From positions 67,299,300 through 67,363,299 of the forward strand of contig NC_134415.1 in the NCBI RefSeq assembly GCF_030867145.1: a stretch of 64,000 nt of DNA, read 5' to 3'. Under the pieces are notes generated by a model. That model searched no databases. It was not told the DNA's origin and was given only the letters and a program-made list of their open reading frames with translations. Shown one piece after another: positions 8,679 through 22,085 of the stretch. Position 1 is the stretch's first letter, and every line of letters starts with the position of its first letter. The translations under genes were made by a program, and so were the position numbers. The stretch is from Opisthocomus hoazin. Its lineage: Eukaryota > Chordata > Aves > Opisthocomiformes > Opisthocomidae.

Positions 8679-11600
8679 TTTGCAGTAGGATTCTGTCTTG
8701 TCCATTGTAGAGGATGGACTGTGCTGAGGAAATGGATCAAAGGTGTTTGTAGCAGTGGAGTAGCTTTTTGGAAGGGCCAGGGCACTGAAACCCTCCCACG
8801 GCTCCTTCCAGTGCTATGTATCTGTTTCTGGTCACAGTTTTGGTTTGAAAGGTAAAAGACATTGTGATAAATAACATAAAGCAATACACAAAGAGAAAAA
8901 ATAAAGTTACTACCAAGAGAGTAAAAAGGTTGTCCTGGTGAACTGGCTCAAGAGGCACATATTTGTATGTAATACCAGCATCGCTGCCCCTCCCCAAGAG
9001 ATCCAAATGTCTTGTTTCAAAGCCCCGAGAAATCAAAGATTTTTGAGAAACTGTTTTCTAGACTAGTTTATTGTGGAGAAAAAACCCATCAATATATCCT
9101 TCTATTCTCATTTAGAAATATCTGAAAGCTTTGCTGATACCTGGAAGGGAAAAATTTTGGTCTTGCTGATTACAGATTAGAGCTTGTAAAAGGAAATAAA
9201 CTGCAGTTTCAAGAACATTTATGTAGAAAATTATGCAGCAGCCATAATTCCATTTCATGTGACTTTTTAAACCTTGGAATGTCACAAACCCCTGGACACT
9301 GAAACTCTAGGAAATGGAGTTAAAAAAAAATTTCCGTAGTGGATATTGAAAAAATATTGTGTGAAACTCAAAATATTTAATTCCAGATTTTATATTTTAA
9401 TTCTTTTTGTCACGTTGATGACAAAATCTGTGGCACATATAAGTATTGCTCTTGTCTGCCACAGGGAGTACCTGTACATGTAATAACTGGATGATTTCTA
9501 CCACCCTGACTCAGGCCATCTGGTACCTTTTCCTTTAAGTAGCTTCATAAAAATCAGCTGTTCTGCTCACAGAGCAAAACAAACTGCATGAACAAGAACG
9601 GCAAAAGCTGCCTCTGTAGAAACGAAGTCATGATTAAATATCCTAACGCCTAAGAGAGATACTGGCATCAAGGTCGGGGTCCTAATCACGAAGGATGCAT
9701 CAAATCCCAGTGTGACTCACTTCCCCCTCCTATGCCAGGTCTCTGGTGAGGGTTTCTGGTGCTGCTGCTGTCTTAAGCAATGTCCTGCAGATGATCTACC
9801 AGCTGGAAGCTGAGTACACCAGAAATGAGAAGCATGTAAGCTGGAGAAATTACCAAAGCCGATACAAGGCAGCTAATCCTCGACACGAGCACTGAGCCCA
9901 AACTTTCCATTAACTTTTCATAGACGTGCATGTGAATCTCCTTTTGCTGGATGCTTGTAGGAAGCAAACTTAAGTGGCTGAGTCATGTTTGTTTCATAAT
10001 GCACATTTGCTCCCATACAAAAGGAGACTCACAGACAGTGAGGAGAGGTATCCTCCTCAGTCTCTTCTACAGGGACTGTTACTGTCCACTGCTTCAAGGA
10101 TGCGTCTCTGAAATATTACTAGATAGTTGACATTGTAAACGGCCGACTATTTTATGAAGTAGTCAAAAGAGAAATATGCAAAAAAAGCCAATATATCTTA
10201 TGCAAAATAATCACTGAAGGATTAAAGTGCAGACATAACTGTTTTATTTTGAATATCTCTTTCCGTGATGTTTCTTTGTTGGCTAATCCTTTGCATTTTT
10301 GTGGCTTTAAGACATGATGAAATTTGTCGATAAGAAATAAGTTCTCTTTTGCCTTCCAATAATTAGCACATTGGATAAAGTTTTGGAAAATAAAAGATTT
10401 TTGCTTCAGAGGGAAATTTGGAAAAGAAGAACACTTTGTAGGGGAGTGGCAGGAAGAATGTCAACTATTCTAGTAAGCTTTTATTACTTTTATGGGTTAT
10501 AGCATGATATGCATGCATGTAGACACAGATTTTTCTGAAATTCCTATTCACTTAAAGTGCTCACAGCTTCTGCAAGTTGGGTTCCCACAGCATCTATCAT
10601 TAGACGCAGTAGGTTGGCCTATGTCATATGTTCCCATCCAAATGAAACATCACATGCTGGGACGCAGACTCTTTGTGGGCTGCTTCATGCTGTTACAGAT
10701 CAAGCTGGCCACAGTTTGTGCTGTTGGACTCCTCGCACTCCATTTGTCATGGAGGCTTTGCATTTTACCAGCTCTGATAGGTGGCTACATTAGACCTTTA
10801 AATACACGCGCCTAAAACTGCAGTGGCATCAAAAGGAGTGACCATACATAATTGGAACAACATTTGGGCCAAAAACAGTGATATAATAAACCAGCAAGCT
10901 GCTAATCTTCAGCTCTCCACATAGGGATTCACCCAATGCAGCAGCTGGCCAAAGATAGTATGTGTTGCAGATGAGTCTTAAATGGGAACACTAGCTGGCA
11001 AGGCAAAGGAGAAGGCAGGTTACACATCCTACTCAAGCGGCATAGAAAGACCCCAGTCACCATGCCTTTCTTCTGGCTCTGACAAGCCTTATACATGCCT
11101 CACAAACTGTGACTCTCAGAGCTCCTGGAACGTCCCCAAAGTGGGGTCATGGCACTTTGCCACAGTGGAGTCCTCTGGTTTTATGGTGCGTATCGTAGTT
11201 CATAATACATATAGAAAACGGTGTTGTTTTAGAAAGTGGTATTGCAAAAGCACATAATAAAAGTCTATTTAAGTAGTTTGGAGGAAATAAATAGCTTGAA
11301 AAATGAACCAGGGGATAGCAGAAAAAGAAGACCATAAATGTGGGTTGCAGTGGAGTCCCATGAGAGTGCGAAAGGACTAAGGAACTCAGACTACAGGAGT
11401 GAGGGGAGAGAAGCCCCAAGCATGGCCTGTGAAGGCAGTCTTCCTCTCCTTCCCCTCCCTGCTCCTCTCTTTTCCTCTGTATGTACGGATCCGGGGTGAT
11501 GCTCCGACTGCCTAGTATTCGGTTCTTAACTGGGGTGTGACTAACCCAGAAGGAAAGCTGGTTAAAGGAGGTAAACAGGGAGACAAGCCATCAGATCTTC

Positions 11601-12750
11601 TGCTAGCCAGGACTAGCAGGCGCTGCATGCTTGTGCAGTTCCATGAGGGAAATAGAATACAATGCCTAATAGCTGCTCTGAGTCCATCCAAAGCAGAAAG
11701 GCCAAGGTTTTAAAAACTGCTGGCAAGACAAGATTCCAAGTGACCAACCATTAAACCAGCCTTTTTTTAGAAAGAATGGTATGGGACTCAGATATGTATC
11801 TGTTTATGTTTTCATATCAGATGGGACGATGGCTGAGGGTGGTGTGAAGAGAGATATGTTATCCAGAACCTCCTGATTTAAAACAGTAAGGAAGGATTCT
11901 GTGGCTAGCTGAAGGATTTTCGTTCTGATGCCTTATTTCAATCTGCACAGCATTTCAGTTTGTTCTACCCTGCACAATAGATCTCGGTTAGCCGAATTTT
12001 GCACCAAAAGAAGGCAGGTCTGTCGGTGTCACACAGGCCACTTGGATTACATTGCAAATTTACCAGACATCATATACCATGCCATTTACCATATCTCAGA
12101 ATTTGGTGGCAGAAATATCTTGATGTGTACTCTGTAAGGACTGAACAAAGATGTACGTGTGATCACTATGAGCTGTATTGACTGAAATTTCCACAGAGTG
12201 GAAAAGATAACATAGCAGCCACAAATTTTCTCTGAACACTGCAGATGAACTCCTCAGAAAGGTTTTCTGCGTATGCAAAACCCTGAGCGAGGAGCTGCTC
12301 AGCCAGTCTGTTCGAGCACAGGGGCTTTCAGGGGAGCCACGGCGCAAACTTCCATAGGGTGCCAGCGCACGCCAGACGTCTGGGGCAGCTTGGGCTCCCC
12401 AGGACAAGAGCCATGTTCTGTCCTGAAGAGCAAGCAATTACAGGGAAAGCCTCTGTGAACTGCCTGGTGCAGCACCCGTAGAAATACATCATGTCATCTT
12501 TCTCCTGCGCCCACGCCCCGGCTCACTGTTGGCTTGCACCTCTCCTTGGCAGCGTGTAGCCAGAGCCCTTTTTGGGATGCAAGCCCTGAGTTGTTCTTGT
12601 GTTTCTACGTGTCACTGGTGGAATCAGTCTTATAGCTAATGGCTCAGTGATATGTGTAACACAGCCTTGCTTCTACAATTTATGGTGCAAATTAATGAAG
12701 TGCAAACTGGGTTGATTTAAAAGAGACAGACTCTTCTTTGATTAAGGTGC
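8679..12750. other. Gene desert segment, no gene recognised
   Basis: No coding gene, RNA gene or recognisable repeat was found. Open frames at 8,737-9,036 (minus) and 10,492-10,815 (plus) have no recognisable domains and no supporting exon structure. Confidence 0.55.
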
Positions 12751-12942
12751 TAGCCAGAGACCCAGGGTATGTGGGTTGATTTTCTGCTATGTTACGGCCT
12801 TTCTAGGGGACCACAAAAGGGGGATCCTTTCTGCTCCAGTTCCTCAGTGGTGAACAAGGGATGAGAACATCTCCCTGCCCTACAGAAACATTATGAGGGG
12901 CTTAGGCACTATGGTAATGGATACCGAGGGTAGCTAAGATAA
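12751..12942 (+). mobile_element. MIR-like tRNA-derived SINE, old and diverged
   Basis: The order of landmarks fits an amniote MIR/CORE-SINE in plus orientation. A tRNA-like portion with AGACCCAGGGTATGTGGGTT is followed by a central segment with CTCCAGTTCCTCAGT, then CTCCCTGCCCTACAG, and finally GGCTTAGGCACTATGGTAATG near 12,899-12,919, which matches the typical 3' part. The match is from memory of the family rather than an alignment. Divergence is high and the edges are approximate. Confidence 0.55.
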
Positions 12943-15900
12943 ATAACCTGATAGTTAGTTGCAAGAAAATGATTGATGTTAGAATACTACAAATATGTTG
13001 AAAGCCTAAAATATCTTTGTGATGTCTCCCCATTTCTTAAAATGCCAATTAACATTTTTCACTCAGATACCTGATGTTTACATTGGTGCATTTTTATGCT
13101 CACATGTCTCACAAAATGGATCCTTGCCTGACTTTGATTTTAGATGAAAGCACTCATCGTTCAACCTTGTAGTAATTCTGAAAGATAGAAAAGTTGCTTT
13201 TATAGGAAGAAAAACAATGAGTTTTGATCGTGTTAGTGATGAGTGACAAGCTGAAAGTTTAATAAACAGACCACGAGAACCATCATTGGTAACACTATAG
13301 CAGAAGTAGCAAATCACCGTTGACTAAATTACTCCAAAGTCCCCAAGCTCTCTGTGAGGAAAAATAAAGTGTTACTTTGGTTTCCTGTAATCCTTCCTCA
13401 GTAAAACCACAAGATTCCCTTAGGAGAGTTAAAATCCATTACTAGGCTTCTTTATGCCTTTTTGTAACTAATTGTCTCTTCCATGGCGGGTCTTCCTTCC
13501 TCGAATGACGAGCTAATGCAGACTATGAGGTTGCAATGGGGCTGCAGAAAAGTCAGCTTTCAGGCCCTTGTTCTTCTGGTGTCCTCTTTCTGAGTTCCCC
13601 CGCTCCACCTCACTGGTTTCTAAGACTCCCTCGGTACTTAGCTGTGCGGTAGCTGTGTGCAGGATAACGTGCTCGGAAGCATCTCCTCATATGGCTGTGG
13701 GAAGCAGCCAGGCAGGCTCAGGACCCGAAGCAGAGTAATATGTGCCACAAGCAGCACGAAGCTGGGTTTGTTAGGAGAAGGAGCACCGCTTCATTTGCTT
13801 CCCTGATAGCAGAGCATCCACTCAGCTCATCAGAACCAGCCTAGCTGTTTCTTCTCGCCCGAGGTACTGCTTTTTCCTATGGCCATGTATATCCCGACTA
13901 CTTTTGTTTCTCATCTTTGTATGCCACCCTTCCGCTTTTCAGTCTGCTTGTCTCACAGCGGATTTTTAATTTTTGCAGTTTGTTCTGTGTGGGATTATTT
14001 CTCAGCAATTTAAATAGATGATTTAACTCAAGGTGCTGAAGGAACTTCTCAGATAATGTTCTCTGCTTTCCACAGCTGTATGGTAAAGGCACACATTTCT
14101 AAATCCATAAGCTACATCTAAGCTGAGTTTGAGCTCCTCGGTACACAAAAATGAATGCAATTTTTTAAGAACAGGTAAATGCATTTATGAGCACAATTGT
14201 AGAGGCAGGGCTGAAAAAGGAAGTCCTTTGAGATTAAACTTACTTTAATGTAAATGGCGTGTCATGATACAAGTGTTGAATATAATAACTATAACAATAG
14301 CCAAGTAATTTCTTTATTGATCTCTCCCTTCTAATTCTGAACTATTTTTGTTACAGGAACACTGTAAGATACATATCTTGCTACTTGGAATTTTTTGTTT
14401 TCTTTTTAAGAAATGGATGAGGAAAGCTAAACAGCTCCAGGATATATAACCCTATACAAGGTGTTGGAGAGGGGGGAGGGTGGCTCAGTGATGAATGACC
14501 AGTCGTGCAATTGTTTTCTTTCTTGCAGAAATCAGAGACAGAGTACAGTTTATCTTACCCTGACTTTTAGCAAGACAGATTGCCAGGCAAAACCCCCGGC
14601 TTGAAGTCATCCAACCACCAAGTAGAGTAAAGAGACCATTGCCGTTACCTTTCCAGGACTCGCCCCCACCCCAGTCCCTTTTAAAAGTCTATGGTGTTTC
14701 TTTCTGAGGTTGTAATATGAACTTTAGCTACTTACATACCGTTTTCATGCTGAATGCAATCTGGAATGATTGATTCGGGGCCCAAGTCCTCCACTATTAC
14801 ACAGGCTGAGACCAGCTCATCCATGTGCATCTGTTGCAAATGATGGTCACTGCCACATAATTCCCCCTCGCACTGTGTTTAATCCCCCCCATGCTTGCTT
14901 TCATCTGCCACTGAACTTGATTTCCTCTTTTGAACATTTCAGGCCTGCGCTACTGTACTGGCATCGGCCAAACCTCTCTTTTACCTTGTGGTTGTGAATG
15001 GGGAGGAGAACTGTTTGGTGAGAGGAGAAAATTCCTAAGCAACAGCAAGCTAACTCCAGGGCAGGCTGTCCTTCTCCCAGGTTTTTCCTGCACTTCCCTT
15101 TAGTCGTATTTTTCTCACCACCTCTATTCCAGTCATTTGGAACAATACTTCTGGACATGGCATCCTGAATTTATTCTATCTACATCTGAGAGGCAACATG
15201 GATCTTAAGTGGCCTTAATCACGCCCTGAAGGTGCTTATTTCACTGTGATGACTACAAATGGATCGGTAGCTTAAGTCAGCTCCCAAGAAACTGGGCCAC
15301 AGAGCACATTATTGAACTGTTTGATAACACTCAGAGGAGCACAAAAGGCAGGATGGGCAGAAAGAGTTAAATGGGAAAGATGGATGCAGTTGCAGTATCT
15401 ATTACCTGCAAGAGACCGTAATGTGTTTATACAGCTCTCAGCCAGGCTAGCGGCTAATTAAAGGGAAGAACTGACACTAGACACTACACCGCCTTGTACA
15501 CTATGGCACGAGGAAAGTCACGCAAGTGGGATTGTAAGGAAAGAGCAGCAGATTTCCTCCTCCTCTTTTTGCCATGCTCAATCCCTTCTTTTGCAGTTAG
15601 AAAGATGCCTGACTAGTCCGCATTGCTGGAAGGGAGTTAAAATGTACTGATAAAGTTAGGGTCCAAATTGATCCTACAGCATTACAGTCCAGTATTTTAT
15701 AAATTCTGACTGCAGCAGGACAGAGCTCCAGTTCAGCAGGACATACCTTCATCAGTATAAATCCATCCCATCAGCTCTTTGTTACCTGCCCATTCCTGTA
15801 GCTATAGACTATACTTTCATCTCAGATTTGCCTTTTGGTGAGAACAAGCATAGACTGGAGTCCTTGTCTAAGCCACTGATGACCAGTTTCTGGGTGGGGA

Positions 15901-18900
15901 GAGAAATCTCGGCAACGATGTGATTTCTGTTCGTGTTTGTGATTGGGGGAGTGATTACCTGTTCTTTTGCTGTGTGAGGGGTCAGAGAAGATCATCCTCC
16001 CTCTGGACTGCCCAGACCACTCGGCCAATTTGTCAAGAATCTCATAGGATAAATAGCTGTCTCCAGAGACCTTTATAGTGACAAATCCAAATAAATCAGA
16101 GTCACTTTTACTGAGCACTTCAGCAGACAGCTCAGATTTAATGAATCAGCCTTCAGACCCCCAAGGAAGATTTTCTTTCCCAAGTCCGAGGAGAATAAAT
16201 AAATGCCAAAATTTGCTTCCAGGGTAAAACTCTATTATCAGTGCAGCCCGTGATATTTTGTGATTGCAGTTACCAATGCTACTAACACTGTTTCAAAAAG
16301 CACTGAGAATGCAGCTCAGGATCAGTTGTATGATCAGTGTGCCCAGTGCAGAGAAAAGGAGGCTGCTATGGATCAGATGATTTTCCTCATCAGTGACTGG
16401 GGATGGACTTTGCATTCCTTTACTAGTGCCCTTCTGCACTTTTGGCTGGAACTCCCCACCAACACAAAAAAGAAAAAATATAATAGAAAAGGAAAAAAAA
16501 AAAAAGAAATCAACCCTAACCCCCCCACCACCAGAAGGCATCACACGCATAAAACCTTGCAGGTTAGTCATTGTGGGTCATTCAAACAGTTTTAAGGCTT
16601 AACATCTTGATCCCCTCTAAAAACTTCCATCTCTACTTCCTTCCCCCCTTTGGGATCCATCCAGATGCCTACTCAAATACCTGCTGGCGCCAGAGGAAAT
16701 TCTCCTGTAACGGATACCCTGCGATGTAAAACCAATATTTTGTTTCCAGGGTCATCCCTTTCACACCCCTGCAGATCCTCTTGCTTCACCAACCTGCCTC
16801 TTGGTCAAGCCAAAACATGAGAAATCATGAAACCAAAGGGTGGGATTTCGGAGCAGTTTAATAGGCTTGGTGATTGCTAACCCACACATTTCCTCAGCTT
16901 CCTCCTGCTGTTGTGGTAGCCTCGTCTGATAATTTATGTCAGGTTAACAGGCTGCTGGGCAGATCCCTCTGCTCACAGTTCAGCAAAGAAAGAGAAAGAG
17001 GGTAATTTAACCCGACCCAAGGTGTTCACGACAATCAGACTGGTGACACCTTTTCAGATAGGCTAATACCTAATACAAAGGCCTAATAAAGTTAAGAAGC
17101 ATCTTTCAGTGGCAGGGTGTAAGTGAGTGCATCAGGATCCAGTCACAGGTAAAACAGTTATTTAAAAAGCAGTTTTTAGTATCATTTATGTGCAAAAAAA
17201 AAGCAGAAACATTTCATTTGTGATGGTTTCTCAACACTTGTCTCGGGCGCTGTAATGGCAATAAGAAGGGGATCAGTGTCTGGAATTTGGTCAGGAACTT
17301 CTTGGTTTGACATTTTTATCCCATTCTACTTTTGGTTTTTAATTGTTGTCTCTAGCCGTTCATACACTTTACGAGATAATCAGCAAATTGCTTTATATTA
17401 ATGTATTGCGATATAATGAGCTTTGTTAATCGTCATATGGGATACACGAGGAGTTCTTCAGAAAGGACCAAAAATAAGCACTCTTTTGAAGTGACACTTT
17501 AGGTGCGCATTTCCTTATTTAGCCTTATAATACATAATATACACAATACCTCCAGGATGATAATTAAAGAAAAGAGTTAAGATTGTTTACTTATATAAAA
17601 TAGATAGTCCTACCTTTTGTATAAGTTTAATGGAGCTGAGTGCAAGAATGAAATAACAAGGACCCATTTCAGGTCCCTATAATTGGATTCCAACTGAATT
17701 TTATTTAAGAAACTTTGTTTTTAAATTTTCCTCATGAAGGAAGCAAAGAGAATATCTGGCTTTTTTCTCCTTCCAATATTTTAGATAAAAAATAATGTAC
17801 CAAGAATGTCAGGAAATAAAAATTCTTTTGTCTGTGACTGAAAAAAAAGAACACATAAAAGGAGTTTTTACAAAATGGCTACACGTAAGACTTTGCTATA
17901 GAGTGGGCAATTTATTGCACTAGAAATTCATCATTCAAAATCCTGCAGAATATGCCAGAATACTTGTTCACTTCTTAAAAAAGTCTCTTCCATTCTGACA
18001 TAATATATTGCATAAAGTGCAGGAGAACAAGAGTAAAAATGTGTTTTTTTAATGATTAAGGACTGATCTTGTTCCAGTTGAGTCAATGGCAAAACTTCAT
18101 GGAACTGAGCTGAATATATGAGTATAGATAAGATGTTGTTTACTGTGCTCTCGCTTTTTCTGAGAGCAAAATGTAAAAGAAATATATTCCTTGCAAAAAT
18201 TAGATTATCCCAAGTCATCTGCTGACTTCTACTTAAAACAGAGCACAGGGATCTCTTCATGTCCTCCAGGAACTACAAGCCCTTACATCCATGCAGCCTT
18301 AAGGACGCTCTTTCCACTATGTGAACTGGCTGTTGCACTGGAGAAGGAATTAACACAGTTATGGAAAAAGAGTTCATGAGATTTTGCTTGTATATATAAA
18401 TGAATGTAACAGTAGTAATCTCCCCCAGCCCTCTTTCATCTGCAGTTACAATTTTTTTAAAAGCAACATTGTGCAGAGTCTCGCCTGGCTTTAGCACAGC
18501 CTTGAGCAGGGGAAGAGCAGAGTTTTCCTCCATGTGCCACATTTGAACTGGGAAATGAGCAGAGGGAGCACGAGCCTCATAGTTTGTGCTGCGGCTCATT
18601 CCTCAACAAGTGGGTGGGCAATGGCCAAAAAAGAAAAAAAGAGAGGATAAGTAAACGGCCTTAAGTTAGGTTCCGCCAGCATCAGCCAGGTAATGCATGT
18701 GGTGGAGATGGATGGAAATTGTGCCAGTGGCGGAAATTATTCCTTCCTAGGAAGAAAACAGGAGCAGAGAAAGCACCATGTCTCTGCAAGTCCTTGATTT
18801 TCCTGAAACACCTCTTGAGGAGGTAAAACTCCCAGTTTGCATGTCTTAGAATTGAGACTCAACCAGTTCCTTGTGAGATGAGAAAGAAGAATTTGCCAAG

Positions 18901-19639
18901 AGGGCTCTCATTTTTGTTAACAAAACCTTTGGAAGACAAACAGAAAATCTGACAAACTCCACCTACTTCTTTCAGTTGCACAAAACGTTAGTCAGCTTGC
19001 ATCACGCCTTACCAGCAGAGACAGAGCTGCACGAAAAAAATAATTACCCCTGAAACAGGAGGCAGGGAGCACTGCTGCAACTGCTATAGAGCAATGTTAT
19101 TAGGAAGTGTGAAGGAGTCGAAGGGAGTTGTTTACGATAACCTGACCAAATGATTCCTAAGTTGTTGGCCGTACAATTCATCAGCCCGTCAGGTAAAAAG
19201 TGCAAGGCATAAAGAATCAATACAGTTGCCCCCTTCCCTCTCTGGCCCATCCTGGTGGGTGATAGAGCATAACAGTGTTGGTTTTGACATTATTAGGTTA
19301 TCCTGAAAATAAATCACTTTTGAAAAGGTGAATAATTGGACAGAGCTTAGTGCTGACAAGCAAAAGGTTGTAGGCGGGGGGGATGGCAGTGAGAGGGAGA
19401 GGGCAGGGGGGCTGTGGTGTCGGAGATGCAAACCCATTCCAGGAGGCCACCAGCATGTGAGCAGCTGTAAGTCTCATTCTTTGGCAAATGAGTGCAGTTT
19501 TTTGTCTGATAAGTATCAAACTGCATTTATGGGTTCTGAAACTATTTTTGATCCAGCAGAGAAATGAAACATACCTTTTCATGTAATCTAAACCGTGAGA
19601 GGTATACCCCTGCCCAATAAAATTAAAAGGTAGTAAATT
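12943..19639. other. Gene desert segment, no gene recognised
   Basis: AT-rich sequence with short A-tracts (for example about 16,485-16,505) and no recognisable gene. Open frames are short and scattered on both strands. Conserved non-coding elements may be present but need cross-species alignment to see. Confidence 0.55.
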
Positions 19640-19925
19640 TTGTCTCTATAAAAGGAAATCCCCACTTTTCCCAACATTTAGCTAATCTGTGGAGTTCACT
19701 GCCATAAGTGGTCATCAAGATAATATATTGTGGCTGGACTCTTAAAAGAGTTAGATAATTTTATGACCATCAGCAACATCTGTAACTATGCAAATGAAGA
19801 TCATGATAATGGTAATCCAACCTCATATTTTATAGCATAGAATAAACCCCCTTTGAGACACAGGAAAGACTGGATAATTGACTAGTTGATCTGATAGGTG
19901 GTTTTAGTCCTTATTCTGACACCTA
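19640..19925 (+). mobile_element. Ancient CR1/L3-like LINE fragment (3' portion, plus strand)
   Basis: The segment contains CTGTGGAGTTCACTGCCATAA, resembling the conserved stretch encoding the C-terminal end of CR1/L3 ORF2 (a Trp-Asn/Ser-Leu-Pro type motif in old copies). It is followed by the usual downstream words: a GACTCTTAAAAGAGTTAGAT-like part, CCTCATATTTTATAGCATAG, and GGATAATTGACTAGTTGATCTG near the 3' UTR. The reading frame is destroyed. It is far more diverged than the CR1 at 42-45 kb and so predates it. Confidence 0.55.
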
Positions 19926-20162
19926 AGAGACAGGGCACCACTAGAAAGAGAGTACCAGACTGTTTGCTTCTATGTACTCCCACCAACAACCATGGCAATA
20001 TTTCAAGTGTTTGATGTGAACTTGAACTTCATGTAGACGTGTCTGAAGGTTTGGTGCCAATAGTGGGTTGTAATTTTTCATTTTTGCGATGAAACTGCAA
20101 TGGGTCAGTCTACCATCCCTGGAAAGTTTTCTGAATGTGAGTGCTGTGGTTCTGGCACTGCG

Positions 20163-20286
20163 TTGGCATTTAAGAAATATAGGTTCACATCCTAATGCCC
20201 AGACATGTGCAATGTGGTCATAAGTAAATCATGCATAGCTGCATTGCGCATTAACTTCCCCTCTCAAAAAGAGTGTAAGAATAGGT
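20163..20286 (+). mobile_element. MIR-like SINE fragment
   Basis: TTTAAGAAATATAGGTTCA followed by CATCCTAATGCCC, then a CATAAGTAAATCAT segment and ATTAACTTCCCCTCTCAAAA, follows the order of the MIR tRNA-derived head and core (B-box-like GGTTCA, then the 'cttaacctctc' region). It is a second old SINE copy about 7.4 kb from the first. Match by eye only. Confidence 0.45.
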
Positions 20287-21755
20287 TTTCTTTCATCCAG
20301 TGTCTTTCTGTCCCATCCATTCCATCTTAGCTTGTCTAGATGAGGACTCTCATAGCAATTTTATTCAATATCTGACACAAAGACACAGCCTGCATCCTGA
20401 ATTTCTTTGGGGTTTACTCACACAAAACTCTCTGTTGCAATCAATGGATTTAATTTTGATCCTTACAAGACTTTCAGAGGTATGCCCAGCCTGTTTGTGG
20501 CACCAATCTACTAAATGTCGTCACTGCTCAAGGAATACACTATGTTTGGGGATTGAAATCATCAAAAGGATCCTGAAAATGCAGGTCCAAGTAGTGAAAA
20601 ATTCCATTTCCTTCTTCCTTCTTATCTTCAAGCAGGTACTTAAGAGACATTCAGAAATTTTTCTGCCAAGTGTTCCCTTCCCCCATAAATGTCACAGTTC
20701 CTGGCTGTGCATGCTGGTGGTGTGGAGATGGGAACACAAGGGGCAGAATAACAGGGGCTGTCAGGGAGCTGGGTGGAACATCCACATCTTCTCCCGGCCT
20801 TTTTAACATTTCTGAGCAATTCCTCCTCTTTCAGAAAATGCATGATGGGGAATTTATGACAGGAAAACATCAACAAATTAAATGGGCCATGAGGCATCAG
20901 CTTCCAAGGCCCCACAAAAGTCCAAAACGAGCCCTCCTCTGAGAAAACCCTTATAAAGCAGTGCATTTTGCAGCCCTGGACATGGTTCTTCCACATGCCA
21001 AAGCCTGTGGTGGCAGACCCACTTGAAGAGATCCTCACCACCCTTTTTGCCTTCACAGCTCCTTCCTGTCCTCCTCCCTGCAGTGCTGGAGTTCACAGAC
21101 GGCTCTGCTGTGATGAGTCAACTGTTTGGGTGGCTGTGCTCCCAGCTAGATTCGTCATAGTGCTTTCAAAACAATGGAGAAAGATGTCTCTTTTCTTGCC
21201 TTTTTTTTTTTTTTTTTTTAATTAGACCATTCCCCAGGTCTGGTTTGGAGTTCAGCTGCCCCAGCCATCAAATTGGCATGACCGAGGGGAGGTAACCCCT
21301 GTCAAGCAAGGAAGGAATCCCTTAATACTTCTCTGCTTTTAAAGAATTTGTGCCCTGGAAAAACACCCTCCTGTTAGATAAGGGGCAACTCAGAAAAGCC
21401 ACTATCCGTGAAAAGGGGAGGGATGTTTCAGGCCACACTGCTATCCTAATAGAGCTATTCAAATTCATTATCACTGCATGATACAATCAGTCCTATACAG
21501 TTATCAGGATTTGAGGCTGTTTTCTTTTTCTGCCACTGACAAATAGGCCAAAGTAAACCAGATCACTGATAAGACAGACCCCTGGAAAGATGTTCTGCCA
21601 CACTTGATGCATGGATAGGGCTTTTTGTTCATCACTCAGATGATTTTGTCTTACAGCATCTGTTTATTTTCCCTCTTCTTTCATTGCCCAAGTTTGAAAG
21701 CAGCCTGAAATAGAATAGGATTTATCCTGTGATCTGCAAACCCTTAACTTTTTAT
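20287..21755. other. Gene desert segment with poly-T tract
   Basis: No gene recognised. It includes the 19-T run at 21,201-21,219. Overlapping short frames at 20.3-21.2 kb on both strands are mutually exclusive and featureless. Confidence 0.5.
21201..21219 (+). repeat. Poly-T run of 19
   Basis: This is an uninterrupted T-homopolymer followed by AATTAG. It could be the remnant poly(A) tail of a minus-strand retroposed sequence, but no parent sequence is recognisable beside it. Confidence 0.85.
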
Positions 21756-22085
21756 TTAGGAGACTCAAAGACTATAAGGCCAAAAGAGGCCTTTGGTATC
21801 CTCTTGTCTGACCCCTGCTACAACCCAGGGCTTTAGCTCTCTCTGACTCAGTTCTTGTTTGGTCTATCTACTGGAAAAACATCCAGTCCAGATTGAAGAA
21901 TTGTGAGTGGTGGAGAGAATTCGTCACGACTCTCCATGAACTGTTCTTATGGTCAGTTACCCTGTTTGTTAGAAAATTTCCATCGTGCTTCAGTTTGGAT
22001 TTGCTGAGCTTCAATTCCCAGCTGCTGGCTCTTGTCCTTGCTGTGCCTTTGTAACCCTAGGTTTCCACCAAGAGTCAGCTCGGAG
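21756..22085 (-). mobile_element. Ancient CR1/L3-like LINE 3' fragment (minus strand)
   Basis: In plus orientation the segment opens with GACTCAAAGACTATAAGGCC, continues with TCCTCTTGTCTGACCCCTG and TACAACCCAGGGC, and later carries GTTACCCTGTTTGTTAGAAA and GAGCTTCAATTCCCAGCTGC. This is the characteristic antisense reading of old amniote CR1 3' ends. No 8-bp tail copies survive at its left edge. It is ancient and non-functional. Confidence 0.6.
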
